From NCBI GenBank assembly GCA_013152205.1, contig JAADGV010000027.1, forward strand, positions 1 through 64,000: a DNA stretch of 64,000 nt, read 5' to 3'. The stretch is from Planctomycetota bacterium. GTDB lineage: Bacteria; Planctomycetota; Planctomycetia; Pirellulales; Lacipirellulaceae. A program made the translations under genes and the position numbers. Below are positions 33,805-43,285 of the stretch, piece by piece (position 1 is the stretch's first letter; each line of letters opens with the position of its first letter). Below the pieces are notes generated by a model that was given only the letters and a program-made list of their open reading frames with translations, did not search any database and was not told the origin of the DNA.

Positions 33805-34060
33805 GTCGAAAATTTCTCGCAAAGGCGCTAAGTCGCAAAGGAAAACAAGAAAAGGTATTGTCTCGCAGAGGCGCAGAGACAGCAGAGGAAACTGGAATAC
33901 TGTAGCTCTGCCGTCTCAGCGTCTCTGCGAGATCCAAATTACCTTACGAAGCCGCGAGAAGAGGCTTGAGAAGCGAAATTTCCCCGTTCTTTGCGACTTA
34001 GCGCCTTTGCGAGAAATTCCTAAACTATTTGGTTGCGGGCAGAGGCCGCGCTGGCCCTTG
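33805..34060. repeat. Full-length family B palindromic element
   Basis: The element runs from AAATTTCTCGCAAAGGCGCT (about 33808) to AGCGCCTTTGCGAGAAATTC (about 34000-34019), giving ends that are perfect inverted repeats of about 19 bases. Inside are GTCTCGCAGAGGCGCAGAGA and CGTCTCTGCGAGATCC as a nested pair. A tail of TTTGGTTGCGG, GCCGCGCTGG and CCCTTGGTGGT follows, which also trails the copy near 300-335. The right half is nearly identical to the reverse complement of about 50-170. Confidence 0.85.
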
Positions 34061-34088
34061 GTGGTAAAATCCTAGTGAGAAATCCGGG

Positions 34089-35315
34089 CTAACTCAAGCT
34101 GTCAGCGGAGGCTTGAATCTTACGGATCGCCGCGGCAATTTCCTGCATGTCTTGCTCGTCGCCCAGCAGACAGTATTGGGGAACCCAATAGTCTTCGCTC
34201 GCAGCTCGATGGGCGTTGGGGAAATCGGCCTGGAGAAACGGATGTTCCTCGGTTGCTTGCTCGCCCGACAATCGCGACCGGTAAGCACCGTTTTGGAACA
34301 AGTCGATCTTGTGGACCTCGGGGTAGGCGGCCTGATTGGGGATGCCTTCGGCGTTCATCGCTTCGATGAAACGGCCGGTAGAGATGCCGGCGAACTCGCT
34401 GCTATCGACATGAAAAATATACGCGTAATGACTATGGAGCGTACAACGAGCATCGCGCGTTTGCGGAGTGATGCCAGGAATATCCGCTAGTAGTTTGTCG
34501 AGGAGAAAGCTGTTGGCATCGCGACGACGGATTTGGTCGTCGAGCCGTTCGAGTTGGACATTAAGTACAGCACCTTGCCATTCGCTGAGCCGGTAGTTCG
34601 AGCCGTAGGAAAAATGGCTATAAAACCACTCGCCGGGCAAGCGACCACAGTCGTGGACCGAACGTAGATTGCGTTCAACGGCGTCGTCGTTGGTGATGAT
34701 GACGCCGCCCTCGCCAGCGGTCATGAGTTTGCCCGATTGAAAACTAAAGGTGCCGGCGACGCCATGCGTCCCTACCTTTTTTCCGTTCCACTCGCTGCCA
34801 TGCGCATGGGCACAGTCTTCGAGAAGAAAGAGGCCCCGATCGTTGGTGATTTTTAGGAGCCGATCGAGGTCGGCCGGGTGGCCACCCAGGTGGACGGGAA
34901 TGACGCCTTTGGTGCGTGGCGTGATCGCGGCTTCGACCAAGTCGGGGTCGATACACTCGGTGTCGCGGCAGATGTCGACCATGATGGGCATCGCACCGGC
35001 GAAGAGTACCGAGCTGGCGGTGGCGACAAAAGTGGCGTCGGGAACGATCACCTCGTCGCCGGGACCGACGCCGAGCGCAGCAATCGCGACCTCAAGGGCA
35101 TGGGTGCCGTTGGTGACGGCGATGCCATGTTTGGCCCCGTGGAAGGCGGCAAAGTCTTGTTCAAACTTCGCAACACAGTTGCCCTGCGACCGCCACCAGT
35201 TGCGACTTTCTAAAACTTCGGTCAGCGCCTGCTGTTCGCGCTCGTCGTAGTGAGGCCAAGCAGGAAACGATTTAGTTTTCGTGGCAGTGCCGCCGTTGAT
35301 TGCTAATTCTGACAT
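34089..35315 (-). CDS. DegT/DnrJ/EryC1/StrS aminotransferase, AHBA-synthase-like
   Basis: 408 residues. PLP-dependent enzymes of this family aminate keto-sugars or, in the AHBA-synthase branch, form 3-amino-5-hydroxybenzoate. Visible: SFPAWPHYDEREQQALTEVL, AVTNGTHALEVAIAALGVGP, EVIVPDATFVATASSVLFAG, LLEDCAHAHGSEW, and the PLP lysine in FSFQSGKLMTAGEGG. The opening FPAWPxYDxxE, NWWR and GKLMTAGEGG strongly recall RifK-type AHBA synthases, but no other antibiotic gene is here, so a sugar or cyclitol substrate is equally possible. It lies downstream of the DUF1080 gene beyond a terminator, at the end of the sugar operon. Confidence 0.9.
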   Translation of the reverse strand: MSELAINGGTATKTKSFPAWPHYDEREQQALTEVLESRNWWRSQGNCVAKFEQDFAAFHGAKHGIAVTNGTHALEVAIAALGVGPGDEVIVPDATFVATASSVLFAGAMPIMVDICRDTECIDPDLVEAAITPRTKGVIPVHLGGHPADLDRLLKITNDRGLFLLEDCAHAHGSEWNGKKVGTHGVAGTFSFQSGKLMTAGEGGVIITNDDAVERNLRSVHDCGRLPGEWFYSHFSYGSNYRLSEWQGAVLNVQLERLDDQIRRRDANSFLLDKLLADIPGITPQTRDARCTLHSHYAYIFHVDSSEFAGISTGRFIEAMNAEGIPNQAAYPEVHKIDLFQNGAYRSRLSGEQATEEHPFLQADFPNAHRAASEDYWVPQYCLLGDEQDMQEIAAAIRKIQASADSLS

Positions 35316-35379
35316 TAGAAAATCGCTTCACAGAAAAAGTGTGTGTAAGTTGTGGGAGGATGACTGGAAGTAGACAGAA

Positions 35380-35418
35380 AAAACGGAACACGAATCGCCA
35401 CGGTTGTGGCGATTCGTG
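35380..35418 (-). terminator. Terminator between the DUF1080 and aminotransferase genes
   Basis: On the minus strand CACGAATCGCCAC pairs perfectly with GTGGCGATTCGTG around an AACC loop and is followed by TTCCGTTTTTTC. It lies 36 bases past the stop of the DUF1080 gene and upstream of the aminotransferase gene, so the latter probably has its own promoter or depends on read-through. Confidence 0.85.
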
Positions 35419-35453
35419 CTCGCGGTGTCAATTTATTGTTGAACAGCCGAAAA

Positions 35454-36140
35454 TTATTCGCTGTCGGGTAGGCGGTGGACTTCGATGTTGCGGAAGTAAG
35501 CGGTGCTGCCTGGGTCGTGGGCTTGAATGGCAAAGGTGCCGTGCCCGAGTTTGACAGTCCCTTTTTTGTCCGCAGGCTCTTCGTAGTCGACGACCACATT
35601 GCCGTTAAGCTTCACAGTGACGTGCTTGCCTTGGACGATGATCTCTTGGACCCACCAAGTGTCGTTGCTAAGCCCTGCTGCGGTGATGTCTTTTTCAAAG
35701 ATTTTCACGGTGTTGTAGAGGCTGCCCGACTTGACGGGATCGCCGTGCGAGACATTCACCTGCGATTCGTAACCAACCTGAGGCCAACCTTCGTCGAGCC
35801 ATTGGGTGTGAAAGTAAAAACCCGAGTTGCTGTTCTCCTTGGTCTTCATTTCGGCACGAACATGAAAATTGGTGAAATCGTTATCGTCGCCCATGTAGAA
35901 CAAGTGGGCACGGGTGCCGTTCACCACGATGCACCCATCTTCGACCGTGAAGGCATCGCTGTTTTCGTTCGGTTTCCAGTTGCCAAGCGATTTGCCATCG
36001 AAGAGCGAGATCCACTTGTGGACAACAGGCCCGTGGCCTTCGTGACCTTCAACCCGACTGGGGCTTGTCAGTATGACGGCAAAGCTCAGCATCAGGGCAA
36101 GAGCAAGGCTAGCTCGGACGGCGGATGTCGCGAATTTCAT
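35454..36140 (-). CDS. Exported DUF1080 protein
   Basis: 228 residues. The signal peptide is MKFATSAVRASLALALMLSF, then AVILTSPSRVEG with a His-rich mature start (HEGHGPVVHKW). DUF1080 motifs: WISLFDGKSLGNWKPN, FTNFHVRAEMKTKENSNSGF followed by YFHTQW, WWVQEIIVQGKHVTVKLNGN and STAYFRNIEVHRL. It follows the isomerase gene at a distance of 245 bases that contain a family B half-element, and is closed by a terminator. A role in processing the sugar that the adjoining aldolase, kinase and isomerase use is an inference from position. Confidence 0.9.
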   Translation of the reverse strand: MKFATSAVRASLALALMLSFAVILTSPSRVEGHEGHGPVVHKWISLFDGKSLGNWKPNENSDAFTVEDGCIVVNGTRAHLFYMGDDNDFTNFHVRAEMKTKENSNSGFYFHTQWLDEGWPQVGYESQVNVSHGDPVKSGSLYNTVKIFEKDITAAGLSNDTWWVQEIIVQGKHVTVKLNGNVVVDYEEPADKKGTVKLGHGTFAIQAHDPGSTAYFRNIEVHRLPDSE

Positions 36141-36217
36141 GCTTTAGTTCTCCAGGAGGTAAAGTTCGAGTAACAAAAGTAGTTGGTTCATTCGGTAGGC
36201 GGAACACTCAAACGATA

Positions 36218-36335
36218 ATTACTCTCGCAGAGACGCAGAGCTACAGTATTCCAGTTCTCTCTGCTGTCTCTGCGAGACAATTTCTTTCTTGTCTTTCCTT
36301 TGCGCCTTAGCGCCTTTGCGAGAAATTCCTACCTA
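36218..36335. repeat. Family B half-element
   Basis: CTCTCGCAGAGACGCAGAGC, a TACAGTATTCCAGTTCTCTC tract, CTGCTGTCTCTGCGAGACAA and CCTTAGCGCCTTTGCGAGAA followed by ATTCCTACCTATTTTGGTTA. It is the right half of family B. It lies between the isomerase stop and the DUF1080 start. Confidence 0.8.
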
Positions 36336-36384
36336 TTTTGGTTACGGCCCTGCCGCGTTAGGGCTATTCTCTTTTCACTTTGAG

Positions 36385-38046
36385 TTACCAAGGTTTGCCG
36401 TTCTTACGAGTGCCGCAGAACGCTACTTCCATACCCATCGCCTCGGCCATCGAGGCTTTGGCAAATAGCGAACGATCGGCATCGGCGGTGGTGTCGGCAT
36501 AAACAACTTGGATGTGATTCGATTTGTGCCGTGCCATCAGTTGGTCGCGGTTCATGCCGTAGGTAACGGCGTGCATAATGGGCCATTGGACAGTGGTTTC
36601 GTTCCAGCGCCGTTCGGTTTCTTTTTGCGGAAGCTTGACGACTTCAGCACGTCCGAGGTCGATTTTAAGTCGATTATTTTCGACGTAAATACGCGACCAA
36701 ACGATTTCGCCAGGCTTCGAGATGCCGCGCAGCGTGCTGCCGCCGTTGGGAAAATACATGGCCGGCTGACGATGCCCATCGGCGTTTTTCCAGCCGCCAA
36801 AATGCGCAGGCGGCGCTGCGCCGCTGATCAAGAAGACCCAGACGTATTCGTCGACGGTGCCAGATTGGTCGCGGTCGCCCCAGCGGATGTCGTGCAGCGT
36901 GTTTTCGACCGGTTGGCCCATTGCTTTGTGAATGCGATAGGTCATCAGCGAGTCGAGGCCGGCACACTCGTCGACTTCGTTGAAGTGCGGAATGGCTTCG
37001 CCGCTATAAAGGGTTCGCTTGCCGTCACGACTTTTGACCGGCGGGCGGTCTTCGTTGTTCAGCGTCCCCTCGACCAAGTCGCTGGCAGGCATCATGTCTT
37101 TCAGGCCTTGCTGATATTGGATGCCGATGCAATCGCAGCAGAAATCGTCGGCGATGCGTACCGCGGCAACATACATCTTACACTGCACCAAGATCTGTTT
37201 GTTGGTGAGATCAAGCTTGTGCTTGGGGCCGGTGTGAAAGGTCATCCCCTTTTTTTCCATCCAGTCGCGAACGGCCTGGGCCTCTTCGTCCGAAACTCGG
37301 GTGGCTTCGTAATAGAGGGCCGATTGGCTGAGACGCTCTTTGTAGACGCCCGTGGGGTTGAGCAGGTGGTCTGGAATGATGGCATTGAACATGCCCATGC
37401 AGCCTTCGTCGAAGACCCCCATGATGGCCTTCTCGGTTTGTAGCTGAGTGGCGAGAGCCTGACCCAGCTTGCGCTCTTTGGCGGGGACTTTAACGTCTTT
37501 CCACTTAGTGACGTGGCGCGTGGGATGCGTACACTTGCCCGTCTCCAGCCATTTGCTGAGTCCTTTGGCGAATTTGGTGTCGGTGAAATCCTCGCTCCAA
37601 AGCGTCGAGTATTTGACACCCGCCTTGGTAAGCGAACCGTTGAGGTTGAGCATGCCGACCAAACCGGGCCATTGGCCCGACCAATTGGCGACGGTAAGAA
37701 TAGGCCCCCGATGCGAAATCAAACCACTAAGCACATGGTGCGAATACTGCCAAACGGCCTCTGCGACAATGACCGGAGCTTCGGGATGGATTTCGCCAAA
37801 TGCGTCCATCCCCTGCTTCTGCGAGCTGATGAAGCCGTGCTTTTCTCGGGGGTCGTATTGATGACCGCGAACAACGGTGTAGCCTTCGGCTTCGATGGCT
37901 TTGGTTAGCGCAGCTTCCATCTCTTTCTGGGCTTGCCAACAGGCTTGGTTCGCCGAGAGTCGGAGGTCGCCACTGGCAAAGAGTGTCACCGTTTTTTTCT
38001 TAGGTTTCGTCGGCTTTTTGATCTGGGGAAGGGCGTAGGAGGTCAT
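36385..38046 (-). CDS. L-fucose/L-arabinose isomerase-family protein
   Basis: 553 residues, cytoplasmic. The sequence has the three-part layout of fucose/arabinose isomerases: an N-terminal Rossmann-like region ([20 protein letters not shown], then [20 protein letters not shown]), a middle region with [20 protein letters not shown] and [17 protein letters not shown], and a C-terminal barrel ([34 protein letters not shown]). Family enzymes convert aldose to ketose with Mn2+; candidate ligands are in [13 protein letters not shown] and the His of SNHIQ, but I cannot align them. It follows the ribulokinase gene by 127 bases on the same strand, which supports a real isomerase-kinase pair. The exact sugar is not predictable. 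Confidence 0.82.
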   Translation of the reverse strand: MTSYALPQIKKPTKPKKKTVTLFASGDLRLSANQACWQAQKEMEAALTKAIEAEGYTVVRGHQYDPREKHGFISSQKQGMDAFGEIHPEAPVIVAEAVWQYSHHVLSGLISHRGPILTVANWSGQWPGLVGMLNLNGSLTKAGVKYSTLWSEDFTDTKFAKGLSKWLETGKCTHPTRHVTKWKDVKVPAKERKLGQALATQLQTEKAIMGVFDEGCMGMFNAIIPDHLLNPTGVYKERLSQSALYYEATRVSDEEAQAVRDWMEKKGMTFHTGPKHKLDLTNKQILVQCKMYVAAVRIADDFCCDCIGIQYQQGLKDMMPASDLVEGTLNNEDRPPVKSRDGKRTLYSGEAIPHFNEVDECAGLDSLMTYRIHKAMGQPVENTLHDIRWGDRDQSGTVDEYVWVFLISGAAPPAHFGGWKNADGHRQPAMYFPNGGSTLRGISKPGEIVWSRIYVENNRLKIDLGRAEVVKLPQKETERRWNETTVQWPIMHAVTYGMNRDQLMARHKSNHIQVVYADTTADADRSLFAKASMAEAMGMEVAFCGTRKNGKPW

Positions 38047-38173
38047 TGTTTTTCTGCTGAGTCCTGAATGTATGTCGTGATGCCGAGCGATTATGCCCGT
38101 GAGACATCGAGAAAGTTGGAAGCATGCCGGACAGGTTGGTTTTCCGGACTTTATCGCTTCTACCTGACTACCA

Positions 38174-39793
38174 CTAAGAAGCTAAAAAATCGCCGAGCTT
38201 GCGGTAGTCTGCGTAGACCCGGCTGTACGCATTATGGGCTTCTTGGTCGGGTTGCACAACGACCGGCTGGCGATCCGGTTCGCCGGGCTTGGTGCCAGCC
38301 ATCGCGAGGATGGCATCGCGAGCGGTGGCGAACGAACTTGCTTCGGTTCCAGCGGCTAAGACACCTAAAATAGCGGCCCCGAGGGCCGGACCTTGCTTCG
38401 AGGGATGGACCGAAATGGGCTTTCCTAGCACATCGGCATAGATTTGCACGAGCAGCGGGTTGTGGTGGGGCAAGCCACCAGTGGCGATAAATTGCTCGAC
38501 CGGCACGCCGTTTTCGCGGAGTATTTCGACAATCCAACGGACGCCGAATGCCGAGGCCTCCATCAAAGCTCGATACATGTGATGAGCGCCGTGCCCCAGC
38601 GTGAGGCCCGTAAATGCCCCGCTCAGCGAACCATCCATCAGCGGAGTACGGCAGCCATTGAACCAATCGATGCAAAGAACCCCCTCGGCACCGGGCGGGA
38701 GCGTGGCGGCTTTTTCGGTGAGTTGATCGAAATTCTCTTCGCCTACGGTTTGACGTAGCCAATCGAAGGCATCGCCGACCGCCGCTTGGCCCGTTTCGTA
38801 GCCGAACATGCCGGGAAGGATGCCCCCTTCGACAACCCCAGCGACGCCGGGCACCGATTGTTCGTCGGTTGCGTTGAGCATGTGGCAACTGCTGGTGCCC
38901 ATGACCATGACCATCGCCCCCGGGTCCGCAGCGCCGGCGCCGGGAACACCCGCGTGGGCGTCGATCGTTGCAGCACTGACCGGAACCGGTTTTTTTAATC
39001 CGAATCGTTGAACCATCTCGTCGCACAGATTGCCCGCCGAAACGCCGGGGGCCAGCATCTGGCCGGGCATCTTGGTTTCGACGACGTCGGCCAACTTGGG
39101 ATGCAACGCGCCAAAGAAGTCGGACGAGGGGTAGCCATCGTTGCTGTGCCACATCGCTTTGTAGCCGGCCTGACAGGTCGAGCGTGTGAGCCGATCGACG
39201 TCGGCACCCACCAATTGCCAAACAAACCAGTCGCCCGCTTCGAGCCAAACTTCGGTAGCGTCGTAGACGTGCGGCGCTTCTTCAAGCGTTTCTAACACCT
39301 TAGGAAAAAACCATTCGAGGCCGATGATGCCCCCGTAGCGGGCCAACCAGGGTTCGTCGCGCTCGCGAGCAAGCTGGTTGATACGCTCGGTCTGCTTTTC
39401 GGCGCCATGATGTTTCCAAAGTTTCGGCCAAGCAAATTTTTCGGCGGCGAATTCCGATAGCAAACAGAGCGGGGTGCCGTCTCGCTTGGCAGGCAGCATC
39501 GTGCAACTGGTAAAGTCGACTCCGATGCCAATGATCTCGTCGCCCGTAAGGCCGGCGGTTTTTAGGGCTTCTTGCACCGCTTCGGCAGAAGAATCGATCC
39601 AGTCTTGCGGATGTTGGAAGGCGAAGTTTGGCGGAAGCTTTTCGCCCGTGCCGGGTAGGGTGTCGGTGATTTGACCATGCTGGTAAGCAGAGACAGCCGA
39701 AGCCTGTTCGCGACCATCCAAATCAACCAGCAGAGCACGCACCGATTCGGTACCAAAGTCTAGCCCGAGAGCAATTTTTGTTGTGTCAGACAT
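38174..39793 (-). CDS. araB: Ribulokinase (AraB-type FGGY carbohydrate kinase)
   Basis: 539 residues, within the AraB range (about 545-570). FGGY kinases phosphorylate sugars with ATP. AraB-like stretches: [40 protein letters not shown], the [15 protein letters not shown] and [10 protein letters not shown] region, [58 protein letters not shown] and [21 protein letters not shown]. coli AraB shows matching segments (GLDFGSDSVRAL, SADKQSV-type GTSTCD, DWFNGRRTP). The substrate is probably L-ribulose or a similar ketopentose. The start is 14 bases after the aldolase stop, so they are cotranscribed; the isomerase-family gene follows. Confidence 0.92.
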   Translation of the reverse strand: MSDTTKIALGLDFGTESVRALLVDLDGREQASAVSAYQHGQITDTLPGTGEKLPPNFAFQHPQDWIDSSAEAVQEALKTAGLTGDEIIGIGVDFTSCTMLPAKRDGTPLCLLSEFAAEKFAWPKLWKHHGAEKQTERINQLARERDEPWLARYGGIIGLEWFFPKVLETLEEAPHVYDATEVWLEAGDWFVWQLVGADVDRLTRSTCQAGYKAMWHSNDGYPSSDFFGALHPKLADVVETKMPGQMLAPGVSAGNLCDEMVQRFGLKKPVPVSAATIDAHAGVPGAGAADPGAMVMVMGTSSCHMLNATDEQSVPGVAGVVEGGILPGMFGYETGQAAVGDAFDWLRQTVGEENFDQLTEKAATLPPGAEGVLCIDWFNGCRTPLMDGSLSGAFTGLTLGHGAHHMYRALMEASAFGVRWIVEILRENGVPVEQFIATGGLPHHNPLLVQIYADVLGKPISVHPSKQGPALGAAILGVLAAGTEASSFATARDAILAMAGTKPGEPDRQPVVVQPDQEAHNAYSRVYADYRKLGDFLAS

Positions 39794-39806
39794 TTTTCCT
39801 TAAAAC

Positions 39807-40757
39807 CTATACATTGGAATAGCCGGCCAAGACGGTTTGGATACCCGCCGACTTGAGTTGGCCCAGTTGTTCGAGACGTTGCCGTACCACCGTGCGTTCT
39901 TCTTCTCCAAAACCGTGCAATGGCAGGGCCATTTGGTCTTCGCAAATACCGAGGCAAGCAAGAGCCGTTTTGGTTCCTTTGATGTAGGACGAACCGTGTT
40001 GGCCGATGCCGTAGAGCAACTTGCCGAATCGCAGGAGGTCTTCGTGGTAAGCCTGGACCTGTGCGGAGTCGCCACGCTGGTGTGCCTCGAACAAGTCGAC
40101 AAAGAGACGCGGAAAGAGATTCGCCCCGCCGCAAACGCCGCCCATGACGCCGAGTTTGAGTGCTTCGACAAGAATTTCTTCCGGGCCGGTCATAACCGTC
40201 CAGTCGGGTCGTTGCGAGGCAACCTCGACATATTCGGCAGCACACCGGATGTCGCCTGAGCTGTCTTTGAGGCCAATGACGTTATCGTAGTCGAGCATCT
40301 GCCGTACGGTTTCGATGTCGAAGCTGACTTTGGTGAGGCCAGGCATGTTGTAAAGCACCAACGGCAGCGGGAGGTCGGCGACTAGTTGACGTAGGTAATC
40401 AAGCAACTCGGGCTGCGCGATCTGAAAGTAGTAGGGGGCGCTTGCTACCACCGCATCGGCCCCGGCGTCTGCCGCAGCCTGGGCCAGCCGGATGGAATCT
40501 TGAAGACAAGTGTCGGTGATGCCAACGAGCACAGGAACCCGCCCGTTCACCTGCTTGACCGTGGTTTCGATAAGCTGCCGAGAGAGTTCCAGGCTAAGGC
40601 TCGGCCCTTCGCCGGTCGAGCCAAGAACGAAGAGGCCGTGAACGCCGCCCGAGACAATATGTTCGACAAGCCGCTCGCAGCCAACGACATCAAGAGTGTC
40701 GTGACTCGCCATGGGAGTAATCATTGGCGGCACAATACCGCGTAAAGGAGTTTGCAT
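39807..40757 (-). CDS. DapA/NanA-family aldolase (dihydrodipicolinate synthase superfamily)
   Basis: 316 residues, TIM barrel, cytoplasmic. Class I lyase features are complete: GLFVLGSTGEGPSLS (GSTGE), ASAPYYFQ, VLYNMPGLT (catalytic Tyr), and NVIGLKDSSGD (Schiff-base Lys). In this superfamily DapA, N-acetylneuraminate lyase and 2-keto-3-deoxy sugar-acid aldolases are hard to tell apart. The context of kinase and isomerase, with sialidase-like genes on both sides, argues for a sugar-acid or sialate-type lyase rather than lysine synthesis. It is the first gene of the operon, after a 197-base gap from the sialidase-like gene. The C-terminus is longer than DapA by about 20 residues. Confidence 0.9.
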   Translation of the reverse strand: MQTPLRGIVPPMITPMASHDTLDVVGCERLVEHIVSGGVHGLFVLGSTGEGPSLSLELSRQLIETTVKQVNGRVPVLVGITDTCLQDSIRLAQAAADAGADAVVASAPYYFQIAQPELLDYLRQLVADLPLPLVLYNMPGLTKVSFDIETVRQMLDYDNVIGLKDSSGDIRCAAEYVEVASQRPDWTVMTGPEEILVEALKLGVMGGVCGGANLFPRLFVDLFEAHQRGDSAQVQAYHEDLLRFGKLLYGIGQHGSSYIKGTKTALACLGICEDQMALPLHGFGEEERTVVRQRLEQLGQLKSAGIQTVLAGYSNV

Positions 40758-40885
40758 ATTTGACTTATTTCAATCGTTAGTGACAGTAGTTCCAAGTCGG
40801 CTTCGTCTCGGATTTGGAACTACTAATTTTGTTGAGAATAATTTGCACCCATCGAAGAAAAATGCGAGTCTAGTTCTGGCATCTC

Positions 40886-40935
40886 AGATCCTCCTCATTC
40901 GCGTCTATTAGCGCTGATTAGTGGTTTCTTCCTTG
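40886..40935. repeat. TTCGCGTCTATTAGCGCTGA-type repeat
   Basis: CATTCGCGTCTATTAGCGCT then GATTAGTGGTTTC. Similar units are at about 24675-24700 (GTCTATTCGTGTGATTCGCG), 30706-30726 and 270-291. It lies in the promoter-side gap of the aldolase gene. Confidence 0.6.
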
Positions 40936-40954
40936 CCTACTCGTGAACGGCTAC

Positions 40955-42043
40955 CTATTTTTTAGGCCATTTGCCAGCCGTGATTTCTGAAAGCGATAGT
41001 TTAGCAGGATCGATAACCACATGCTTTACTAACTCACGCTTCCAAGTGTAGGTAGCGTGGACGAGGCCATCGGCGGTTTGGATGATCGCCGGGTAGGAGT
41101 ATTCGCCCGGCTGATCTTCCAGCACCAACGCTGCCTGCCAAGTTTCCCCGTCTTCGCTAACTGACAAATTCAACGGGCTACGGCCAAACTGAGTGTGGTT
41201 GTAGATCAACAAATGACGCCCATCGGCGAGCGTGACCGCATCGGTGCCCGAATTTGGGTTGGGCAAACCGGTGGCCTTCAAAGGCGACCAGCTTTTGCCG
41301 GCATCTTCCGACCAGCTCTCCCAGATTCGCCCCTGGCGTGATCTCCCCAAGGTTTGGAGACGCGTGTCGGAGTGAATCAGGATGCTGGGTTGAATGGCGC
41401 TGAAGTCGATGCCCGTGTTGAGCGGTTTGGTTTTCGACCAAGTTTTCCCCAAGTCGGGAGTGCGTTCCATGTGGACGCGCCAAGAGTCGAAGCCCAGGTG
41501 GCTGTCTTCGGTGCTGGTGGGGCAGAGCAGATCACCATTGGCAAGTCGAACAGGCTTGTTCTTGACCGGGCCAAGAATACCCTCAGGCAGCTTTTTTGGT
41601 TCCGACCAAGTTTGCCCATTGTCAGCGCTGGTGGTCATCATGCCCCACCAATTTCTGGGGTCGGGACCAACTTTGTAGAACAGCAGCAGCGGGCCACCTT
41701 TGGCTTGGTAAAGCACCGGGTTCCAGGTGGGATAACGCAACTCAGACGATTGAACGCCGTTGGCAACTTCGACCGGAGCCGTCCATTTGCCGTCCAGGTG
41801 ACGAGCAACCCAGATACCAACGTCCTTGTTTTTCTCGTCCGTTCCGCCAAACCAAGCGGCAATCAGGCCCGCTGGGGTTTCGGCAATGGTCGACGCATGG
41901 CAAGCAGGGAAGGGGGCATCTTCGTAGATAAACTCAGCGCTAAGATAGCCGGGCTGCTCTCCAATCGAAGCAGCAGTAGCCGCGTGGCCGGTGATCGAAA
42001 ATAGGATTGAAAAAGCAAGTAGCAGGGGGGCCAGATATCGCAT
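40955..42043 (-). CDS. Exported sialidase/BNR-repeat protein 2
   Basis: 362 residues. The signal peptide is MRYLAPLLLAFSILFSITGH ending AATAA. Asp-boxes SADNGQTWSE, TPDLGKTWSK, SEDAGKSWSP and the shortened SEDGETWQ mark a sialidase-like propeller. Other stretches: FPACHASTIAETPAGLIAAW, RYPTWNPVLYQAKGGPLLLF and DGLVHATYTWKRELVKHVVI. The latter resembles the BNR_2/exo-sialidase family of Bacteroidetes and planctomycetes (conserved HATYTW). It precedes the aldolase gene by 197 bases on the same strand and may share regulation. Activity as sialidase or L-sugar hydrolase is not established. Confidence 0.88.
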   Translation of the reverse strand: MRYLAPLLLAFSILFSITGHAATAASIGEQPGYLSAEFIYEDAPFPACHASTIAETPAGLIAAWFGGTDEKNKDVGIWVARHLDGKWTAPVEVANGVQSSELRYPTWNPVLYQAKGGPLLLFYKVGPDPRNWWGMMTTSADNGQTWSEPKKLPEGILGPVKNKPVRLANGDLLCPTSTEDSHLGFDSWRVHMERTPDLGKTWSKTKPLNTGIDFSAIQPSILIHSDTRLQTLGRSRQGRIWESWSEDAGKSWSPLKATGLPNPNSGTDAVTLADGRHLLIYNHTQFGRSPLNLSVSEDGETWQAALVLEDQPGEYSYPAIIQTADGLVHATYTWKRELVKHVVIDPAKLSLSEITAGKWPKK

Positions 42044-42104
42044 GAAGGGGCTTTCTGTGTTTGGAAATGGTGATGAGTCGTCGCCGACTCCGTAAAAAAG
42101 TCAT

Positions 42105-42140
42105 ATTTTTACTAGCCGCAGGCGGAAGCCGCGGTTGAAT
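42105..42140. repeat. Half of a family A hairpin
   Basis: Only the left arm TTACTAGCCGCAGGCGGAAG then CCGCGGTTGAATTCG is present. The right arm is missing, so it cannot form the usual hairpin. Confidence 0.65.
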
Positions 42141-42239
42141 TCGTATTTTACTCCGCCAAGAATTTTCGACACCCAAAAAAGCCCAGGGGTTGCATCCCAT
42201 GGGTTCCAACTCGGTCACGCAATCCTGAAAGCTCTAGCC

Positions 42240-43166
42240 CTAAGAATCACGCCCACCAATCTTATGCAACGCCCGGCTCCATAGTTTTTCAGCAGCTCGT
42301 CGAAAGACGTCGACGCCCGCTTCTTCGTCCTGAACCGCCTCGTGCAGAGATCGGATATAGTTGCCCTGCATGTGATCGTCGAAGTGGTCGATTTTGCCAG
42401 CCTTGAGCCCTCGCCAAAAACCCCGCCAACGGTCTTTCGAGCGTTGCCATTTGGTCAACCGACGCACATCGCCGTTTGCATTAAGGTAAAGCTCCTGCCC
42501 CGTGTGGCGATAACCGAACCACGGTGGCGGCATGCGAGTGACCACATCGTTGTTGTTCACCCAACGATAAAGATTCATCTTGTAGCTATGCACATACCGC
42601 TTGTTGCCTACCCGAGGAGAGCCGAAGCTAAACACGCCAGCGGGCACCGATTTGATACTCGAAGCCTGGCATCGGCCAGCGCAAATCGTGGCCATCGCCG
42701 CACCCAACGAGTGGCCCGTGAACCACAGTTCCTTCGCGTTGCTTTCCAAGGCTTGCTCTAAGTGGGGCCACAGATCGTCGACTTCTTGCTTGAACCCCCG
42801 ATGCACCCGGCCAACGGTCTCAGCGATTGCGGTCAACGCGTTGAGGTCAGCCTTGATGTCATTCCACTCATGCGCTTCGGTGCCTCGGCAAACGATAACC
42901 GCGTCGTGTTCGTTGGAAAGCAGAAAGGCTTGTGAACCATCGCACTCGAAGTAGCGGACGGTCGGTAAGTTGGTCTGAGCGACCAGCTTGCAAACGATGT
43001 CCTCGCGATAGTAAGCAATATCAGCCAGTTCGGCGAACAGCAACGACTGCTTCAGCAAACTGAGTGACCCGATCGGCCCGGCCAGTGGACGCGATTTCCA
43101 TTGGTGGGGCATGTCTTCTCGGGTGGTTTTTGCCCCTGCCGAGTTAGATCGAAGTGAAGGTTTCAT
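42240..43166 (-). CDS. Lipase class 3-family hydrolase
   Basis: 308 residues, no clear signal peptide. The class 3 lipase pattern is complete: AVIVCRGTEAHEWNDIKADL (oxyanion region), GRVHRGFKQEVDDLW, the nucleophile motif LWFTGHSLGAAMATICAG, GSPRVGNKRY, NNNDVVTRMPP (Asp) and IDHFDDHMQGNY (His). The substrate is a lipid or other ester; specificity cannot be read. It is separated from the sialidase-like gene by 196 bases containing half of a family A element and from the next gene by 119 bases. Confidence 0.92.
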   Translation of the reverse strand: MKPSLRSNSAGAKTTREDMPHQWKSRPLAGPIGSLSLLKQSLLFAELADIAYYREDIVCKLVAQTNLPTVRYFECDGSQAFLLSNEHDAVIVCRGTEAHEWNDIKADLNALTAIAETVGRVHRGFKQEVDDLWPHLEQALESNAKELWFTGHSLGAAMATICAGRCQASSIKSVPAGVFSFGSPRVGNKRYVHSYKMNLYRWVNNNDVVTRMPPPWFGYRHTGQELYLNANGDVRRLTKWQRSKDRWRGFWRGLKAGKIDHFDDHMQGNYIRSLHEAVQDEEAGVDVFRRAAEKLWSRALHKIGGRDS

Positions 43167-43285
43167 GACATGCGTTCCTGATGCTTCCTGCCTACTCCCA
43201 TTCTAAGGGGCCAACGAAAGCCCGCAAGGTCCTGACATCCCCTTTAATCTCCGGCCTAAGGGCAAATTACGAATACTGCGTCAAG

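Noticed and set aside
36508-37443. A 311-codon plus-strand frame opposite the isomerase
   Set aside because: It is a shadow of the isomerase-family gene with no recognisable motif.
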